From the NCBI GenBank assembly GCA_964629825.1, contig CAZVUW010000033.1, positions 1-28,302 on the forward strand: 28,302 bases of DNA. The letters are read 5' to 3'. This DNA is from CAZVUW01 sp964629825. GTDB taxonomy: Bacteria; Actinomycetota; Nitriliruptoria; Euzebyales; Egibacteraceae. Positions 14,966-23,651 of this stretch are shown in pieces. The notes beneath the pieces were generated by a model. The model did no database searches. It had not been told where the DNA came from and saw only the letters and a list, made by a program, of their open reading frames with translations. Positions within the stretch are counted from its first letter, which is position 1; the number at the start of each line of letters is the position of its first letter. The position numbers and the translations under genes are program-made.

Positions 14966-16606
14966 ATGGCCGAAGCCCCGTTCCGGCTCGACCGGTCGGC
15001 CGCGTGGAGCGCGCTGCTCGCCCACCACCGCGAGCAGGGACCGGTGGATCTGCGCGCGCAGTTCGCCGCCGACCCCGACCGCGCCACGACGCTCGCGGCG
15101 AGCGTCGGCGACCTCTACGTCGACTACTCGAAGAACCTGGTCACCGCCGAGACCATGCGCAGGCTGGTCGAGCTGGCGGCCGAGGCCGACGTCCCCGGCC
15201 GCGTGCAGGCGATGCTCGGCGGAGAGCGCATCAACGTCACCGAGGACCGAGCGGTCCTGCACACCGCGCTGCGCGCGCCGCGCGACGCCGTGATCGAGGT
15301 CGGCGGAGTCAACGTCGTGCCGGAGGTGCACGAGGTCCTCGACCGCATGGCGGCCTTCGCCGAGCAGGTTCGAGACGGCACCTGGCGAGGCGCAACCGGC
15401 GAGCGCATCCGCACCGTCGTCAACATCGGCATCGGCGGCTCGGACCTGGGGCCCGCGATGGCCTACCGCGCGCTGCGCCATCACGCCCAGCCGGGGCTCG
15501 AGGTGCGCCACGTGTCGAACATCGACCCGACCGACATCGCCGAGGCGCTGGCCGACCTGGACCCCGAGACCACGCTGTTGATCGTCTGCTCCAAGACGTT
15601 CACGACGCTTGAGACCCTGTCGAACGCCCGCACGGCGCGCTCGTGGGTGGTGGGCACGCTGGGCGAGGGCGCCGTCGCGCACCACTTCGTCGCGGTCTCG
15701 ACCAACGCCGAGGGGGTCGCCGAGTTCGGCATCGACACGGCCAACATGTTCGGCTTCTGGGACTGGGTCGGAGGCCGCTACTCGCTCCCCTCGGCCATCG
15801 GCCTGTCCGTGATGATCGCGATCGGCCCGGCCGGCTTCCGCGAGCTGCTGTCCGGCTATCGCATCGTCGACGAGCACCTCGCGACCACGCCGCTGGAGCG
15901 CAACGTCCCGGTTCTGCTGGCGCTGCTCGGCGTCTGGTACCGCAACGTCCTCGGAGCCCAGTCCCACGCCGTGCTGCCCTACTCCCAGGCCCTGTCGCGC
16001 TTCCCCGCCTACCTCCAGCAGCTCGACATGGAGTCCAACGGCAAGCGCGTCGACCTGGCCGGCGACGCCGTCGACTACGACACCGGCCCGATCGTGTGGG
16101 GCGAGCCCGGAACCAACGGCCAGCACGCCTTCTTCCAGCTGCTGCACCAGGGCACCGCGCTGGTCCCCTGCGACCTGATCGGCTTCATCGAGCCGGCGCA
16201 TGACCTCGGCGACCAGCACGACCAGCTCATGGCCAACTGCTTCGCCCAGGCCCAGGCGCTGGCCTTCGGGCGCACTGCCGAGGAGGTCGCCGCCGAGGGC
16301 GTCCCGGCCGAGCTGGTGCCCCACCGCACCTTCCCCGGCAACCGGCCGTCGACGACGATCCTCGCGCCGGAGCTGACGCCGTCCGTTCTCGGTCAGCTGA
16401 TCGCCCTGTACGAGCACAAGGTCTTCGTCCAGTCGATCCTGTGGGGCATCAACGCCTTCGACCAGTGGGGCGTCGAGCTGGGCAAGGTCCTCGCCAAGCG
16501 CATCGCCCCTGCGCTCACGGATCCAGACGGCGAGCTGGCCGAGGCTGACGCCTCGACCAGCGAGCTGATAAGCCGCTATCGCGAGCTGCGCAGCCGGCAC
16601 CGGTAG
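14966..16606 (+). CDS. pgi: Glucose-6-phosphate isomerase
   Basis: This 546-residue cytoplasmic enzyme interconverts glucose-6-phosphate and fructose-6-phosphate in glycolysis and gluconeogenesis. GIGGSDLGP (155-163) and SKTFTT (209-214) bind the sugar phosphate. GFWDWVGGRYSLPSAIGLS near 263-281 is the first family signature. ALYEHKVFVQSILWGINAFD, followed by QWGVELGK near the C-terminus, is the second and holds the catalytic lysine. The length fits the long bacterial/eukaryotic-type PGI. The start is set by GGAGGAG immediately after the stop of the CWB2 gene, ten bases between stop and ATG. Sitting in an operon with a wall protein and an exporter regulator is unusual for this housekeeping gene. 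Confidence 0.97.
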   Translation: MAEAPFRLDRSAAWSALLAHHREQGPVDLRAQFAADPDRATTLAASVGDLYVDYSKNLVTAETMRRLVELAAEADVPGRVQAMLGGERINVTEDRAVLHTALRAPRDAVIEVGGVNVVPEVHEVLDRMAAFAEQVRDGTWRGATGERIRTVVNIGIGGSDLGPAMAYRALRHHAQPGLEVRHVSNIDPTDIAEALADLDPETTLLIVCSKTFTTLETLSNARTARSWVVGTLGEGAVAHHFVAVSTNAEGVAEFGIDTANMFGFWDWVGGRYSLPSAIGLSVMIAIGPAGFRELLSGYRIVDEHLATTPLERNVPVLLALLGVWYRNVLGAQSHAVLPYSQALSRFPAYLQQLDMESNGKRVDLAGDAVDYDTGPIVWGEPGTNGQHAFFQLLHQGTALVPCDLIGFIEPAHDLGDQHDQLMANCFAQAQALAFGRTAEEVAAEGVPAELVPHRTFPGNRPSTTILAPELTPSVLGQLIALYEHKVFVQSILWGINAFDQWGVELGKVLAKRIAPALTDPDGELAEADASTSELISRYRELRSRHR

Positions 16607-16654
16607 GCCGCCGACCGGTCCGCCCACCCCCGGGTCGCCCCAGCCCATGCTCGA

Positions 16655-16690
16655 TGTTGTTTTCGGCGGACATGTCCGCCGAAAACAACA
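16655..16690. terminator. Perfect 36-base palindrome between convergent genes
   Basis: The left half (16655-16672, TGTTGTTTTCGGCGGACA) is the exact reverse complement of the right half (16673-16690). RNA from either strand would form the same long hairpin, so it can serve both pgi and the convergent gene ending at 16714. T-rich bases are on the 5' side and A-rich on the 3' side, the reverse of a classical intrinsic terminator, so there is no U-tail. It would be an I-shaped terminator or an mRNA 3' stabiliser. Confidence 0.7.
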
Positions 16691-16713
16691 CCCAACCTTT
16701 GCGGCCGCTCGCT

Positions 16714-18393
16714 CTATCTCGTCGGCGTGCCGATCAGCGTGCGGACGGTGGCCTTGCCGTCCTCGCCCTCGCCGAACCAGACCGCGGACAGGGTGATCGA
16801 GTCCGCGCCCACGGCGACCCAGCTCACGTGGTCGGGCGGGCCGTCGGAGCTGATCTCATCGAGGGACAGCACCGACCAGGAGAACCCGTCCGAGCTGACG
16901 GCGAGCTGCATCTGGGCGATGTCGCGCGCATCGTCATAGGTGCTGAGGACCGCGGCGGCGCCGAGCGGGCCGGTGTCGTTGGCCTGGATCCAGGTGGTGT
17001 CGGACTCAAGCAGCTCTCCGAAGCTCGTCTGGTACCAGGTCGCGCCGGCGTCCTCGGAGGTGAAGACGGCATCGCCGGCGCCGAAGGCCACGATGCGGTC
17101 GCCGATGAAGCCGACCCTGGTGACGTCGCCCGGGGACTGGACCTCCTGCCAGTCCGTCCCGTCGGTCGAGCGCAGCAGCCGCATACCGTTCGGCTCATAG
17201 GCGCTGACCACGAAGCCGTGCGGCCCGGCGGAGAGGTCGTCCACCGCGACGCCGGTGAGCGCCGAGGCGTCGAGCGCCTCCCAGGTCTGACCGTCGGTCG
17301 AGCGGAACAGCTGGGTCTGGGTCAGGTCGTAGCGGCCCTCGAGGCCGATCTCGTTCCAGGGGATCAGGCGGACCAGCTCATCGTCCTCGGGTCGGCAGTC
17401 CAGACCCTCCAGGGCGGACACGGGCCGGCCGGCCTGGACGCCGTCGCCGGCGGCGTCCGTCGGGGTCGGCACGGGCTGGCCCTCGACGACGTCCTCGTCC
17501 ACGACGGCGTCGGAGGGCGTCGCCACCATCCCGCCGGCCCGCGACGAGACCACGCGCTTGGGCGCGTCTGCGCAGCCGGCCTCCATCAGGGCCAGACCGT
17601 CGTCCCGATGAGCGACGTAGCGACCGTCCAGCTCCTCGGCCGAGAAGATCTCCTGGAGGTCGAGGTGGTGGGTGGTCGTGGTGCGCGCGAGTACCACCTC
17701 GTCACCGACCGCCACGCTCGCGGTGGTCGACGAGCTCGCGACGGGCACGTTGTCCCCGAGGTCCGGGCCCTCGGCGGGCAGGTCGACCTCGGACCACGAT
17801 TCGCCGCCGTCGGTCGACACCGCGGCGCGACCCCAGCCGTCGCCGGTGGTGGCCGGAGCGGTGCTGACGGCGTAGAGGACGCCGCCGTGCTCGGCGATGT
17901 CGGCGACCCAGTGCTTCTCGCCGAGCTCGACGACCTCCCACTCGGCGCCGTCGGTTGAGCGGTACAGCGCCTGGGGTGCGTCGCCCTCGGGGTAGTCCTC
18001 GTAGGTCGTGCCCGGCGCGGTCGAGAGGGCGTAGTAGACGCCCTCCTCGTCGCTGAACATCAGCTCCTGGGGATAGCCGAGCACGCTTTCGGCGTCGCGC
18101 CACTCCAGCGCCTCAAGCGACGCCGGGACGCCCTCCTCGGGGGTTGACGCCACGACGGCGCCATCGCCGTCGCGCTCGGTGTCGGCGAGGCGAACGCTCG
18201 GCTCGGGCAGGAGCTGCCAGCCGGTGACGCCCACGGCTCCGACTAGGAGGGCGGTGAGCCCTCCGGCGATGGCCTGCCGCTGGCGCTGACGGCGCCGGGC
18301 ACGGCCTCGTGCGGCCTCGGGTCCAGCCTCGGGGAGCTGGAGCCCGCTGGCGCCCCGGTGCAAGGCGGTGCGCATCCGCTGCTCGATGTCCAT
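16714..18393 (-). CDS. Membrane-anchored BNR/propeller-like protein, probable sigma partner
   Basis: This 559-residue protein has a short cytoplasmic head (MDIEQRMRTALHRGASGLQL, then a run of Arg), one membrane helix (about 42-62) and a large acidic outside domain. The outside part carries BNR/Asp-box-like repeats: YRSTDGAEWEVV, AVSTDGGESWSEV, FRSTDGQTWEAL, LRSTDGTDWQEV, FTSEDAGATWYQ and SSDGFSWSVL, pointing to a beta-propeller. A head of this form directly after an ECF sigma gene is typical of partners of SigE-type actinobacterial sigma factors, so an anti-sigma or sensor role is likely but unproven. GAGGTG six bases upstream favours the ATG at 18393. A GTG at 18402 would overlap the sigma stop and add three residues. 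Confidence 0.72.
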   Translation of the reverse strand: MDIEQRMRTALHRGASGLQLPEAGPEAARGRARRRQRQRQAIAGGLTALLVGAVGVTGWQLLPEPSVRLADTERDGDGAVVASTPEEGVPASLEALEWRDAESVLGYPQELMFSDEEGVYYALSTAPGTTYEDYPEGDAPQALYRSTDGAEWEVVELGEKHWVADIAEHGGVLYAVSTAPATTGDGWGRAAVSTDGGESWSEVDLPAEGPDLGDNVPVASSSTTASVAVGDEVVLARTTTTHHLDLQEIFSAEELDGRYVAHRDDGLALMEAGCADAPKRVVSSRAGGMVATPSDAVVDEDVVEGQPVPTPTDAAGDGVQAGRPVSALEGLDCRPEDDELVRLIPWNEIGLEGRYDLTQTQLFRSTDGQTWEALDASALTGVAVDDLSAGPHGFVVSAYEPNGMRLLRSTDGTDWQEVQSPGDVTRVGFIGDRIVAFGAGDAVFTSEDAGATWYQTSFGELLESDTTWIQANDTGPLGAAAVLSTYDDARDIAQMQLAVSSDGFSWSVLSLDEISSDGPPDHVSWVAVGADSITLSAVWFGEGEDGKATVRTLIGTPTR

Positions 18394-18398
18394 GTTGT

Positions 18399-18998
18399 TC
18401 ACCTCATGTGGTGGAGCTTGGTCTCAAGGAGCCGCAGAGCGCGGTGCTGCCTGCTCTTCACCGTCCCTGGCCGCAGGCCGAGAGCTGCGGCGGTGTCGGC
18501 GACGGACCAGTCGAGGAGCAGGCGGCAGACCACGACGGCGCGGCTGAGCTCGTCGAGCTCGTCCAGCGCCCTCTGGACGGCCGGGTCCGGGATCTGCGGT
18601 GGCGCGACCTCCGTCACCGGCCGGAACGGCAGGCGTCGGGCTAGTCGTCGTCGCAGCGAGCGGGCCCAGTTGAGGCCCACCCGGTAGACCCAGCCAGCCG
18701 GGTTGTCGTAGCTCCGCACCGAGTGCCAATGCAGGTAGGCGCGTGCCATGCCCTCGTCCGTAGCCTCCACGGCGAGGTCAGCGTCCTGCAGGGTGATCGC
18801 GAGCCCCCGGGCGATGCCCTGATAGGCCTCGCTGTAGAAGGCCGCGAAGTCGGTCACCCTGGGACGTGGCGCGGCATCGGCATCGTCAGCTGACGCGGCG
18901 TGGTCTTCGATGCTGGCCGCCGCGGGGGCGGCGGTGATCTCTGCCTCCATGCCCCGTGCACGCCCAGAGGCCGTCCGAGGTTCCGCCCTTCTTCTCAT
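18399..18998 (-). CDS. ECF (SigE-like) RNA polymerase sigma factor
   Basis: This 199-residue protein has an unusual 45-residue Ala/Asp-rich N-terminal stretch, then sigma region 2 (about 50-112: FAAFYSEAYQGIARGLAIT, AYLHWHSVRSYDNPAGWVYR). Region 4 is at about 140-195: LDELSRAVVVCRLLLDWSVA, then DTAAALGLRPGTVKSRQHRA with the helix-turn-helix. It would direct polymerase to a specific gene set. It starts with an ATGA overlap with the upstream ligase-like gene. Its TGA overlaps a GTG codon of the membrane partner. An internal Met 17 codons in is an alternative start that would shorten the odd N-terminus. Confidence 0.92.
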   Translation of the reverse strand: MRRRAEPRTASGRARGMEAEITAAPAAASIEDHAASADDADAAPRPRVTDFAAFYSEAYQGIARGLAITLQDADLAVEATDEGMARAYLHWHSVRSYDNPAGWVYRVGLNWARSLRRRLARRLPFRPVTEVAPPQIPDPAVQRALDELDELSRAVVVCRLLLDWSVADTAAALGLRPGTVKSRQHRALRLLETKLHHMR

Positions 18999-20788
18999 GG
19001 CGTGCGACCTCGGTCCGGCGCCGCCTCCAAGGCGAGCCCTTCGGCAGCCTGGCGCTGCGCCTCGGCGGCCTCCGGATCGCCGGCCAGCTCGAGGGCATCG
19101 GCGAGCAGCAGCCGATGGCGCGGGTGGGCTGGGTCGTCGGTGACGAGACCGCGAACCGCGTCCAGCGCACGGTCGAGGTTCTGCGGCAACGCGGAGCGGC
19201 GCGCGCGCTCAACCAGCAGCCGCGCCTGCTCGGCACGGGCGGCTGGGTCGCCGGGCGAGAGCCTGAGCGCGCCCTCGATGCGATCGAGGGCCGCGTCCAC
19301 GGCGGTCAGGGCGGGACCGCGAGCGGCGATGCGGGCCGCGACGTAGCGGGCGCGGATGGAGTCGGGACGCAGGCGGATCGCCCGGTCGGCCGAGGCCAGC
19401 GCGGCCCGTTGACCGGTGGGTCCGGCGGCGGCCGCGTCGGCCAGCAGACGGTCGGCTGCGACCTCCAACCCGCCGAGGACCAAAGCGGCGACGGCCGCGA
19501 CGGTGAGCACGGGGGCCGCAAGCGGTGGTCGACGCAGGACGACCCGGGGCGCAGATCCGGGTCCCGCCAGCAGCGCGCCGGCGAGGGCCCAGAACAGCAC
19601 GTCGGTCTCCAGCACCGGGAACAGCAGCTGCTGCTGGATCGCATAGGCGAGGACGCCGACCGCCAGCCCCGTGCGCAGCGGATCCCGGCGGCGACAGGCT
19701 TGGAGTGTGGCCAGCGCGATGGCGCACATCAGCGCTGCGTAGAAGAGCGCGGCAGGGATGCCGCCCATCACCGCCGCGTCGAGGACTCCGCTGTGCGCCC
19801 GGTCCGGTATCACCTCTCGTCCGTGGGCCCGGGCGTAGTCGGCGTCGACGAAGCGCGGGAAGACGGTCCGGTAGCCCTCGGGTCCGTAGCCGAGCAGCGG
19901 CGCGTCGGACACGGCTGCCAGCGCGGTGCGCCACTCATCGACCCGCGCCGCCGCCGTGCCGTCGGGGTCTGCGATGCTCGCGACGCGCCCGCCGATCGGG
20001 GTGGCGAACAGCAGGAGCACCAGCGCGACCCCGACGGCCCCCGCGACCGTCGGGCGGCGCCGAGCAGCCCTCCAGGCGGCGCCAGCGAGCGGCAGGCAGG
20101 CGATGGCCAGCCCAACCCAGGCGGCGCGGGCTTGGGCTGCGAGGACGGCGACCGATCCGAGAACCGCCGCGACGGCGGCGACCGCTCGCCATGCGGTCGC
20201 CTCGGCCCGGTCGGCTGCCAGTCCGACAGCCACCGGGGTGAGCAGGACCGCGGCAGCCCCCAGGTAGGCCGGCTGCCCGAACTGCCCGCCCGCCCGGCCT
20301 CCGGCGAAGGTGACGTCGACCGGCGCGATCCCGAACACCTCTGCCAGCGCGTACAGGCCGAGGGCGCCGGCCGCGACCGTCGTCGCCCGCAGAAGTCTGC
20401 GGAGGTCGCTCGGCTCCCCGGCCGCGGACCCGCCGAGCCAGGCGATCGCCAGCAGCGCCCACGACAGCCAGCCCATGCGCCGCTCGGGTGTGCCGATCCA
20501 GGCGTGCAGCGGGTCGGCGCCGAAGACGGCCGCGAACGCGAACCAACCCAGCAGCAGCGCCCACAGGATGGCCACACGGCGATCGATCTCGGCGCGGTCA
20601 GTCGCCGCGGCCGCGAGCAGGAGCCCCACGACGATCGCCGTGTGCTTGAGCGGGCCGAACGGCGCGAAGCCCCAGGGGTCGAACAGCGCCACTGCCGCGA
20701 TGAGCGCGCAGCCCAGCAGAAGAGGGCCCGGACGCCCTCGGGTGCGCAGGCGCTGCATGGCCGGCGCCAGCTCGACCTGGGCTGCCAT
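18995..20788 (-). CDS. O-antigen ligase-like (Wzy_C) membrane protein with TPR tail
   Basis: This 597-residue protein has about eleven or twelve hydrophobic helices in the first 420 residues. Then comes a soluble helical tail (about 435-597) with TPR-like repeats (ALASADRAIRLRPDSIRARY, NLDRALDAVRGLVTDDPAHP, LADALELAGDPEAAEAQRQA). The ligase hallmark is a large external loop with DAPLLGYGPEGYRTVFPRF and DRAHSGVLDAAVMGGIPAAL. Wzy_C proteins join or polymerise surface glycans, or transfer them to lipid or protein. The ATG at 20788 has AGGTG six bases upstream. A GTG at 20797 would add three residues. Its stop overlaps the sigma factor start. The substrate is unknown; a role in glycan display controlled by the adjacent sigma factor is an inference. 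Confidence 0.82.
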   Translation of the reverse strand: MAAQVELAPAMQRLRTRGRPGPLLLGCALIAAVALFDPWGFAPFGPLKHTAIVVGLLLAAAATDRAEIDRRVAILWALLLGWFAFAAVFGADPLHAWIGTPERRMGWLSWALLAIAWLGGSAAGEPSDLRRLLRATTVAAGALGLYALAEVFGIAPVDVTFAGGRAGGQFGQPAYLGAAAVLLTPVAVGLAADRAEATAWRAVAAVAAVLGSVAVLAAQARAAWVGLAIACLPLAGAAWRAARRRPTVAGAVGVALVLLLFATPIGGRVASIADPDGTAAARVDEWRTALAAVSDAPLLGYGPEGYRTVFPRFVDADYARAHGREVIPDRAHSGVLDAAVMGGIPAALFYAALMCAIALATLQACRRRDPLRTGLAVGVLAYAIQQQLLFPVLETDVLFWALAGALLAGPGSAPRVVLRRPPLAAPVLTVAAVAALVLGGLEVAADRLLADAAAAGPTGQRAALASADRAIRLRPDSIRARYVAARIAARGPALTAVDAALDRIEGALRLSPGDPAARAEQARLLVERARRSALPQNLDRALDAVRGLVTDDPAHPRHRLLLADALELAGDPEAAEAQRQAAEGLALEAAPDRGRTP

Positions 20789-20809
20789 CTTCAACACCTA
20801 GACGCCCGA

Positions 20810-20880
20810 GACCCGCCGGAGGTTGCAAACCGCTCTGCCGCAGGTCGTCGGCAGGCCGCAGATAGCCCGTGAGGCGGGTC
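20810..20880 (-). promoter_or_regulatory. Folded spacer after the S8 protease gene
   Basis: GACCCGCC (20810-20817) and GGCGGGTC (20873-20880) are perfect 8-base arms. Inside them CTGCCG (20835-20840) pairs with CGGCAG (20849-20854). The structure begins inside the S8 stop codon and ends about 20 bases before the ligase start. It could reduce read-through from protease to ligase or protect the upstream mRNA. No U-run is present. GC-rich DNA pairs easily, so this is tentative. Confidence 0.35.
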
Positions 20881-23407
20881 AGCAGCCCTTGCCGTCGAGG
20901 CGGTCGAGCTCCTTCTGGGTCGCATCCGGGAAGGCTCCGCCGGTGCCGACGAGCAGCAGATCGACCGACGGGGAGCCGCACGAGGAGACCAGCTGCGCCG
21001 TGGCGACCGGCACCCCCTTGGGGATGCGGTCGACGATCGGCGTCGTCAGCAGCAGCGGCGCGTTCCAGTCGGCGGCGACGCCGGCGGCCGCGAGGCCGTA
21101 GGCCCAGCCGTTGCGGTCGAAGCCGTTGATGACCGTGAAGAGCCGGGATCCTGAGGCCTTGGCCCCCCATAGGCGCTTGGCGATCTCGGCAGCGGTGGAC
21201 GTGCGCTCCTTGCCCGAGACGCGTCGGACGCCCGGCTGCATGAGCTTCAGCGCGGCATCCGAGACAGCGCCGTTGCCGCCGAGGACGGTGCGGGTCTGCG
21301 GACGGCGGCTGTCCAGCCACGCCCGCAGCGCGCGGTGGACGGGGCTGCTCCCATCCCCGTGCGCGAGGACGATCGGGACCTTCCTGCGCGCGCCATAGGC
21401 GCCGCCGGTCACCGAGTCGGCCCAGCCGGACGTGGGGTCGGTCGGGGACTCGTAGGCCCGCGCGACCAGGACCTCGCTGCTGCCGGGGTAGATGCGGCGC
21501 ACCTCGTCGGCGATGGCCAGCGCCGTCTCGATGCGCGACCCGCCGGACAGGCGGCGCACCTCATACTTCGGCGAGCTGAGACCCGAGACCTGGCGTGCCA
21601 CGTCGTCGGAGATGGCAGCCGCGCCGCCCAGCAGGTAGATGCGCCCGCCCGGCCGCAGCACGCGCTTGATCTCGGCGGCCGTCTGGCTGGGAAGCTTGTT
21701 CGTGCCGGTGAACAGCAGCGGTCCGGTGGCGGTCAGCGGCGCGCCGGCCAGGGAGTCCGGGAAGGTGTCATCCCTGGACAGGACCACGTGCTGAGCGCGG
21801 GCGTGCGAAGTCAGGGCCTCGGAGTGCCCGGCGAAGCGGTGCTTGGACAGGTTCACCGCGGCCTCGACCGGTGATCCGCCGATGCGCTTGCTCGTCGCAG
21901 GGTCCCCGTCGAAGGGCAGCGGTCCGTTCGGCGGCGGCGGCTTGGGCGTCACCCCGGGGGACGGGGAGCTGGCGGTGCCGAGCCCGGCGGCGTTGATCGC
22001 CCGGACGCGGAAGATGTACCTCGTGCCGGCGCGCAGGCCCTTCACGGTGGCCTTGGTCGTGGAGGCGGAAACCGTGACCGTGCTGCCGCCGGGGGACGCC
22101 GTGACGGCGTAGGCGGTCAGGGCGGAGTCGCCGGGGTCGGATGGCGGCTTCCAGGAGACGGTCGCCTCACCGACGCCTGCGACGGCGGTGACCCCTCTGG
22201 GCGCACCCGGTGGGGCTCCGAGGGGAGCCTGCAGCAGGCGGTTGGGCGAACCGGAGCCGCGGCCCCGGACCGCCGGGACGGCCGCAGAGGTGATGGCCAA
22301 AGCCACCTCCTCGGCCGTGGCGTTCGGGCTCTCGGCCAGATGCAGCGCGGCGACGCCGGAGACGTGGGGGGCGGCCATGGACGTGCCGTCCATGAACCGG
22401 AACTTGATGGCGTCGTCGTGGCGCGGACCCCAGATCGCCTGCCCCGGGGCATAGAGATCCAGACAGGGCCCGTGGTTGGAGAAGGGAGCCTCGTAGTCGT
22501 CCGGAGCGGTGGCACCGACCGTGATGGCCTCGGGCACCCGAGCGGGGACCACACCGCAGGCGTTGATGTTGTCGTTGCCTGCGGCCACCACGACGGGGAT
22601 GCCGGCCGCGACGGCGCTGCGGACGGCGGCGTCGATGACCGGCGTGGCCGAGGAGGTGACCGCGCCCAGCGAGAGGTTGATGACCGCCCGCCCCGAACGG
22701 CCCTCCTCGCGCTGGAGAACCCAGTCGATGGCCGAGGCGACGAGGGCCGTGTTGCCCTTGCCCTCGCAGTTGAGCACCCGCACCGGGATGATCGTGGCCT
22801 CCTTGGCCACCCCGGTCTGGGTTCCCGCCGCGGTGCCGGCCACGTGCGTCCCGTGACCATGGCAGTCGTTGGTGCCGTTGCCGCCGTCGATGAAGTCGGT
22901 GCCCGTCTGGAGCCGGCTGCCGAACTCCTTGTGCGGCTTCACGCCGCTGTCCACGACGTAGATGCGGACCCCGGCAGCGGTGGTCCGGTAGTGATAGAGG
23001 TCGTCGGTCCCGCTCGGCTGGTCGATGCGGTCAAGGCCCCAGGGCGCGCCCTCCTGCGGCGAGGCGGCGTACACCGGCACGGCCTGCTCGACCGCGACGA
23101 CCCGTGGGTCCTCGGCCAGGGCGGCGGCCTCCTCCGGGGTCGCTTCGACCGCGAAGCCGTCCGTGACCTCCTCGAAGCGGTAGAGGACGTCGACCTCGGG
23201 GGCGTCGGACAGCGCCGAGGCGGTGAGCTCCCCTGCGGCCTCCGGCTCGGCCAGGGTGACGATCCACGTCTGCTCGGTGTTCTCGGCCTCCGGGTTCTCG
23301 GCGGCGGTCGCCGGGGCCGCGGCCAGGGGCAGGAGAGCGGCTACCAGCGCCAGGAGCAGGGTCGCCAGCAGCGGCCGTGCAACGGGGGCGAGGCGCTGGT
23401 CAGGCAA
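20879..23407 (-). CDS. Secreted subtilisin-like (S8) protease with FN3 and CWB2 repeats
   Basis: This 842-residue surface protease begins with a signal peptide (about 1-36, ending PATAA). An I9-type propeptide (about 47-114) holds the enzyme inactive until cleaved. The S8 catalytic domain (about 120-385) has D153 (VVDSGV), H185 (HGHGTH), N278 (AAGNDN) and S343 (GTSMAAPHVSG), the complete triad plus oxyanion residue. One fibronectin type III domain (about 403-490) and a Pro-rich hinge follow. The C-terminal third (about 505-840) is three CWB2 repeats with LSRDDTFPDSLAGAPLTA and RIYLLGGAAAISDDV. The start is a TTG at 23405-23407 with AGGAG six bases upstream. The frame is open further back but lacks a ribosome site. 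It faces the acyl-CoA reductase gene head to head. Confidence 0.9.
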   Translation of the reverse strand: MPDQRLAPVARPLLATLLLALVAALLPLAAAPATAAENPEAENTEQTWIVTLAEPEAAGELTASALSDAPEVDVLYRFEEVTDGFAVEATPEEAAALAEDPRVVAVEQAVPVYAASPQEGAPWGLDRIDQPSGTDDLYHYRTTAAGVRIYVVDSGVKPHKEFGSRLQTGTDFIDGGNGTNDCHGHGTHVAGTAAGTQTGVAKEATIIPVRVLNCEGKGNTALVASAIDWVLQREEGRSGRAVINLSLGAVTSSATPVIDAAVRSAVAAGIPVVVAAGNDNINACGVVPARVPEAITVGATAPDDYEAPFSNHGPCLDLYAPGQAIWGPRHDDAIKFRFMDGTSMAAPHVSGVAALHLAESPNATAEEVALAITSAAVPAVRGRGSGSPNRLLQAPLGAPPGAPRGVTAVAGVGEATVSWKPPSDPGDSALTAYAVTASPGGSTVTVSASTTKATVKGLRAGTRYIFRVRAINAAGLGTASSPSPGVTPKPPPPNGPLPFDGDPATSKRIGGSPVEAAVNLSKHRFAGHSEALTSHARAQHVVLSRDDTFPDSLAGAPLTATGPLLFTGTNKLPSQTAAEIKRVLRPGGRIYLLGGAAAISDDVARQVSGLSSPKYEVRRLSGGSRIETALAIADEVRRIYPGSSEVLVARAYESPTDPTSGWADSVTGGAYGARRKVPIVLAHGDGSSPVHRALRAWLDSRRPQTRTVLGGNGAVSDAALKLMQPGVRRVSGKERTSTAAEIAKRLWGAKASGSRLFTVINGFDRNGWAYGLAAAGVAADWNAPLLLTTPIVDRIPKGVPVATAQLVSSCGSPSVDLLLVGTGGAFPDATQKELDRLDGKGC

Positions 23408-23651
23408 GGAGGGCTCCTGCGGGGCGCGAACGGTTGATCCGCCTGCACGGAAGAGGCGCAGGCGCCGGTTTGTACATCGGCGGCTTGCAGAGCGGACCTG
23501 ACCAGAATGACATCGCATCTACCGTGTCACCACCTGTCCTGTGGTGGCACCGGCACGCGTTCGCCCGGCGGCGCACTTGCGGAGGGAGGCGCTCCAGGTA
23601 CAGGGTTTGCGACTGCGAGCACATTCCTTGACCCGAGGAAGGGGGACAGCC
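23408..23651. promoter_or_regulatory. Divergent promoter region, S8 protease / acyl-CoA reductase
   Basis: This 244-base gap separates two divergent genes and must hold both promoters. A palindrome, GTG-t-CACCAC, ctgtcct loop, GTGGTG-g-CAC (23524-23550), has ten-base arms with one mismatch and is a possible operator. I cannot place convincing -35 and -10 elements for either side. AAGGGGG just before 23652 is the ribosome site of the reductase gene. Confidence 0.45.

Noticed and set aside
18956..20872. A plus-strand open frame of about 640 codons over the ligase-like gene
   Set aside because: Antisense to a membrane protein with clear helices and ligase loop; low-complexity Arg/Gly/Asp composition.
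23408..23518. Upstream ATG start for the S8 protease
   Set aside because: No ribosome site precedes it and it would place 37 charged residues before the signal peptide; the TTG with AGGAG is preferred.
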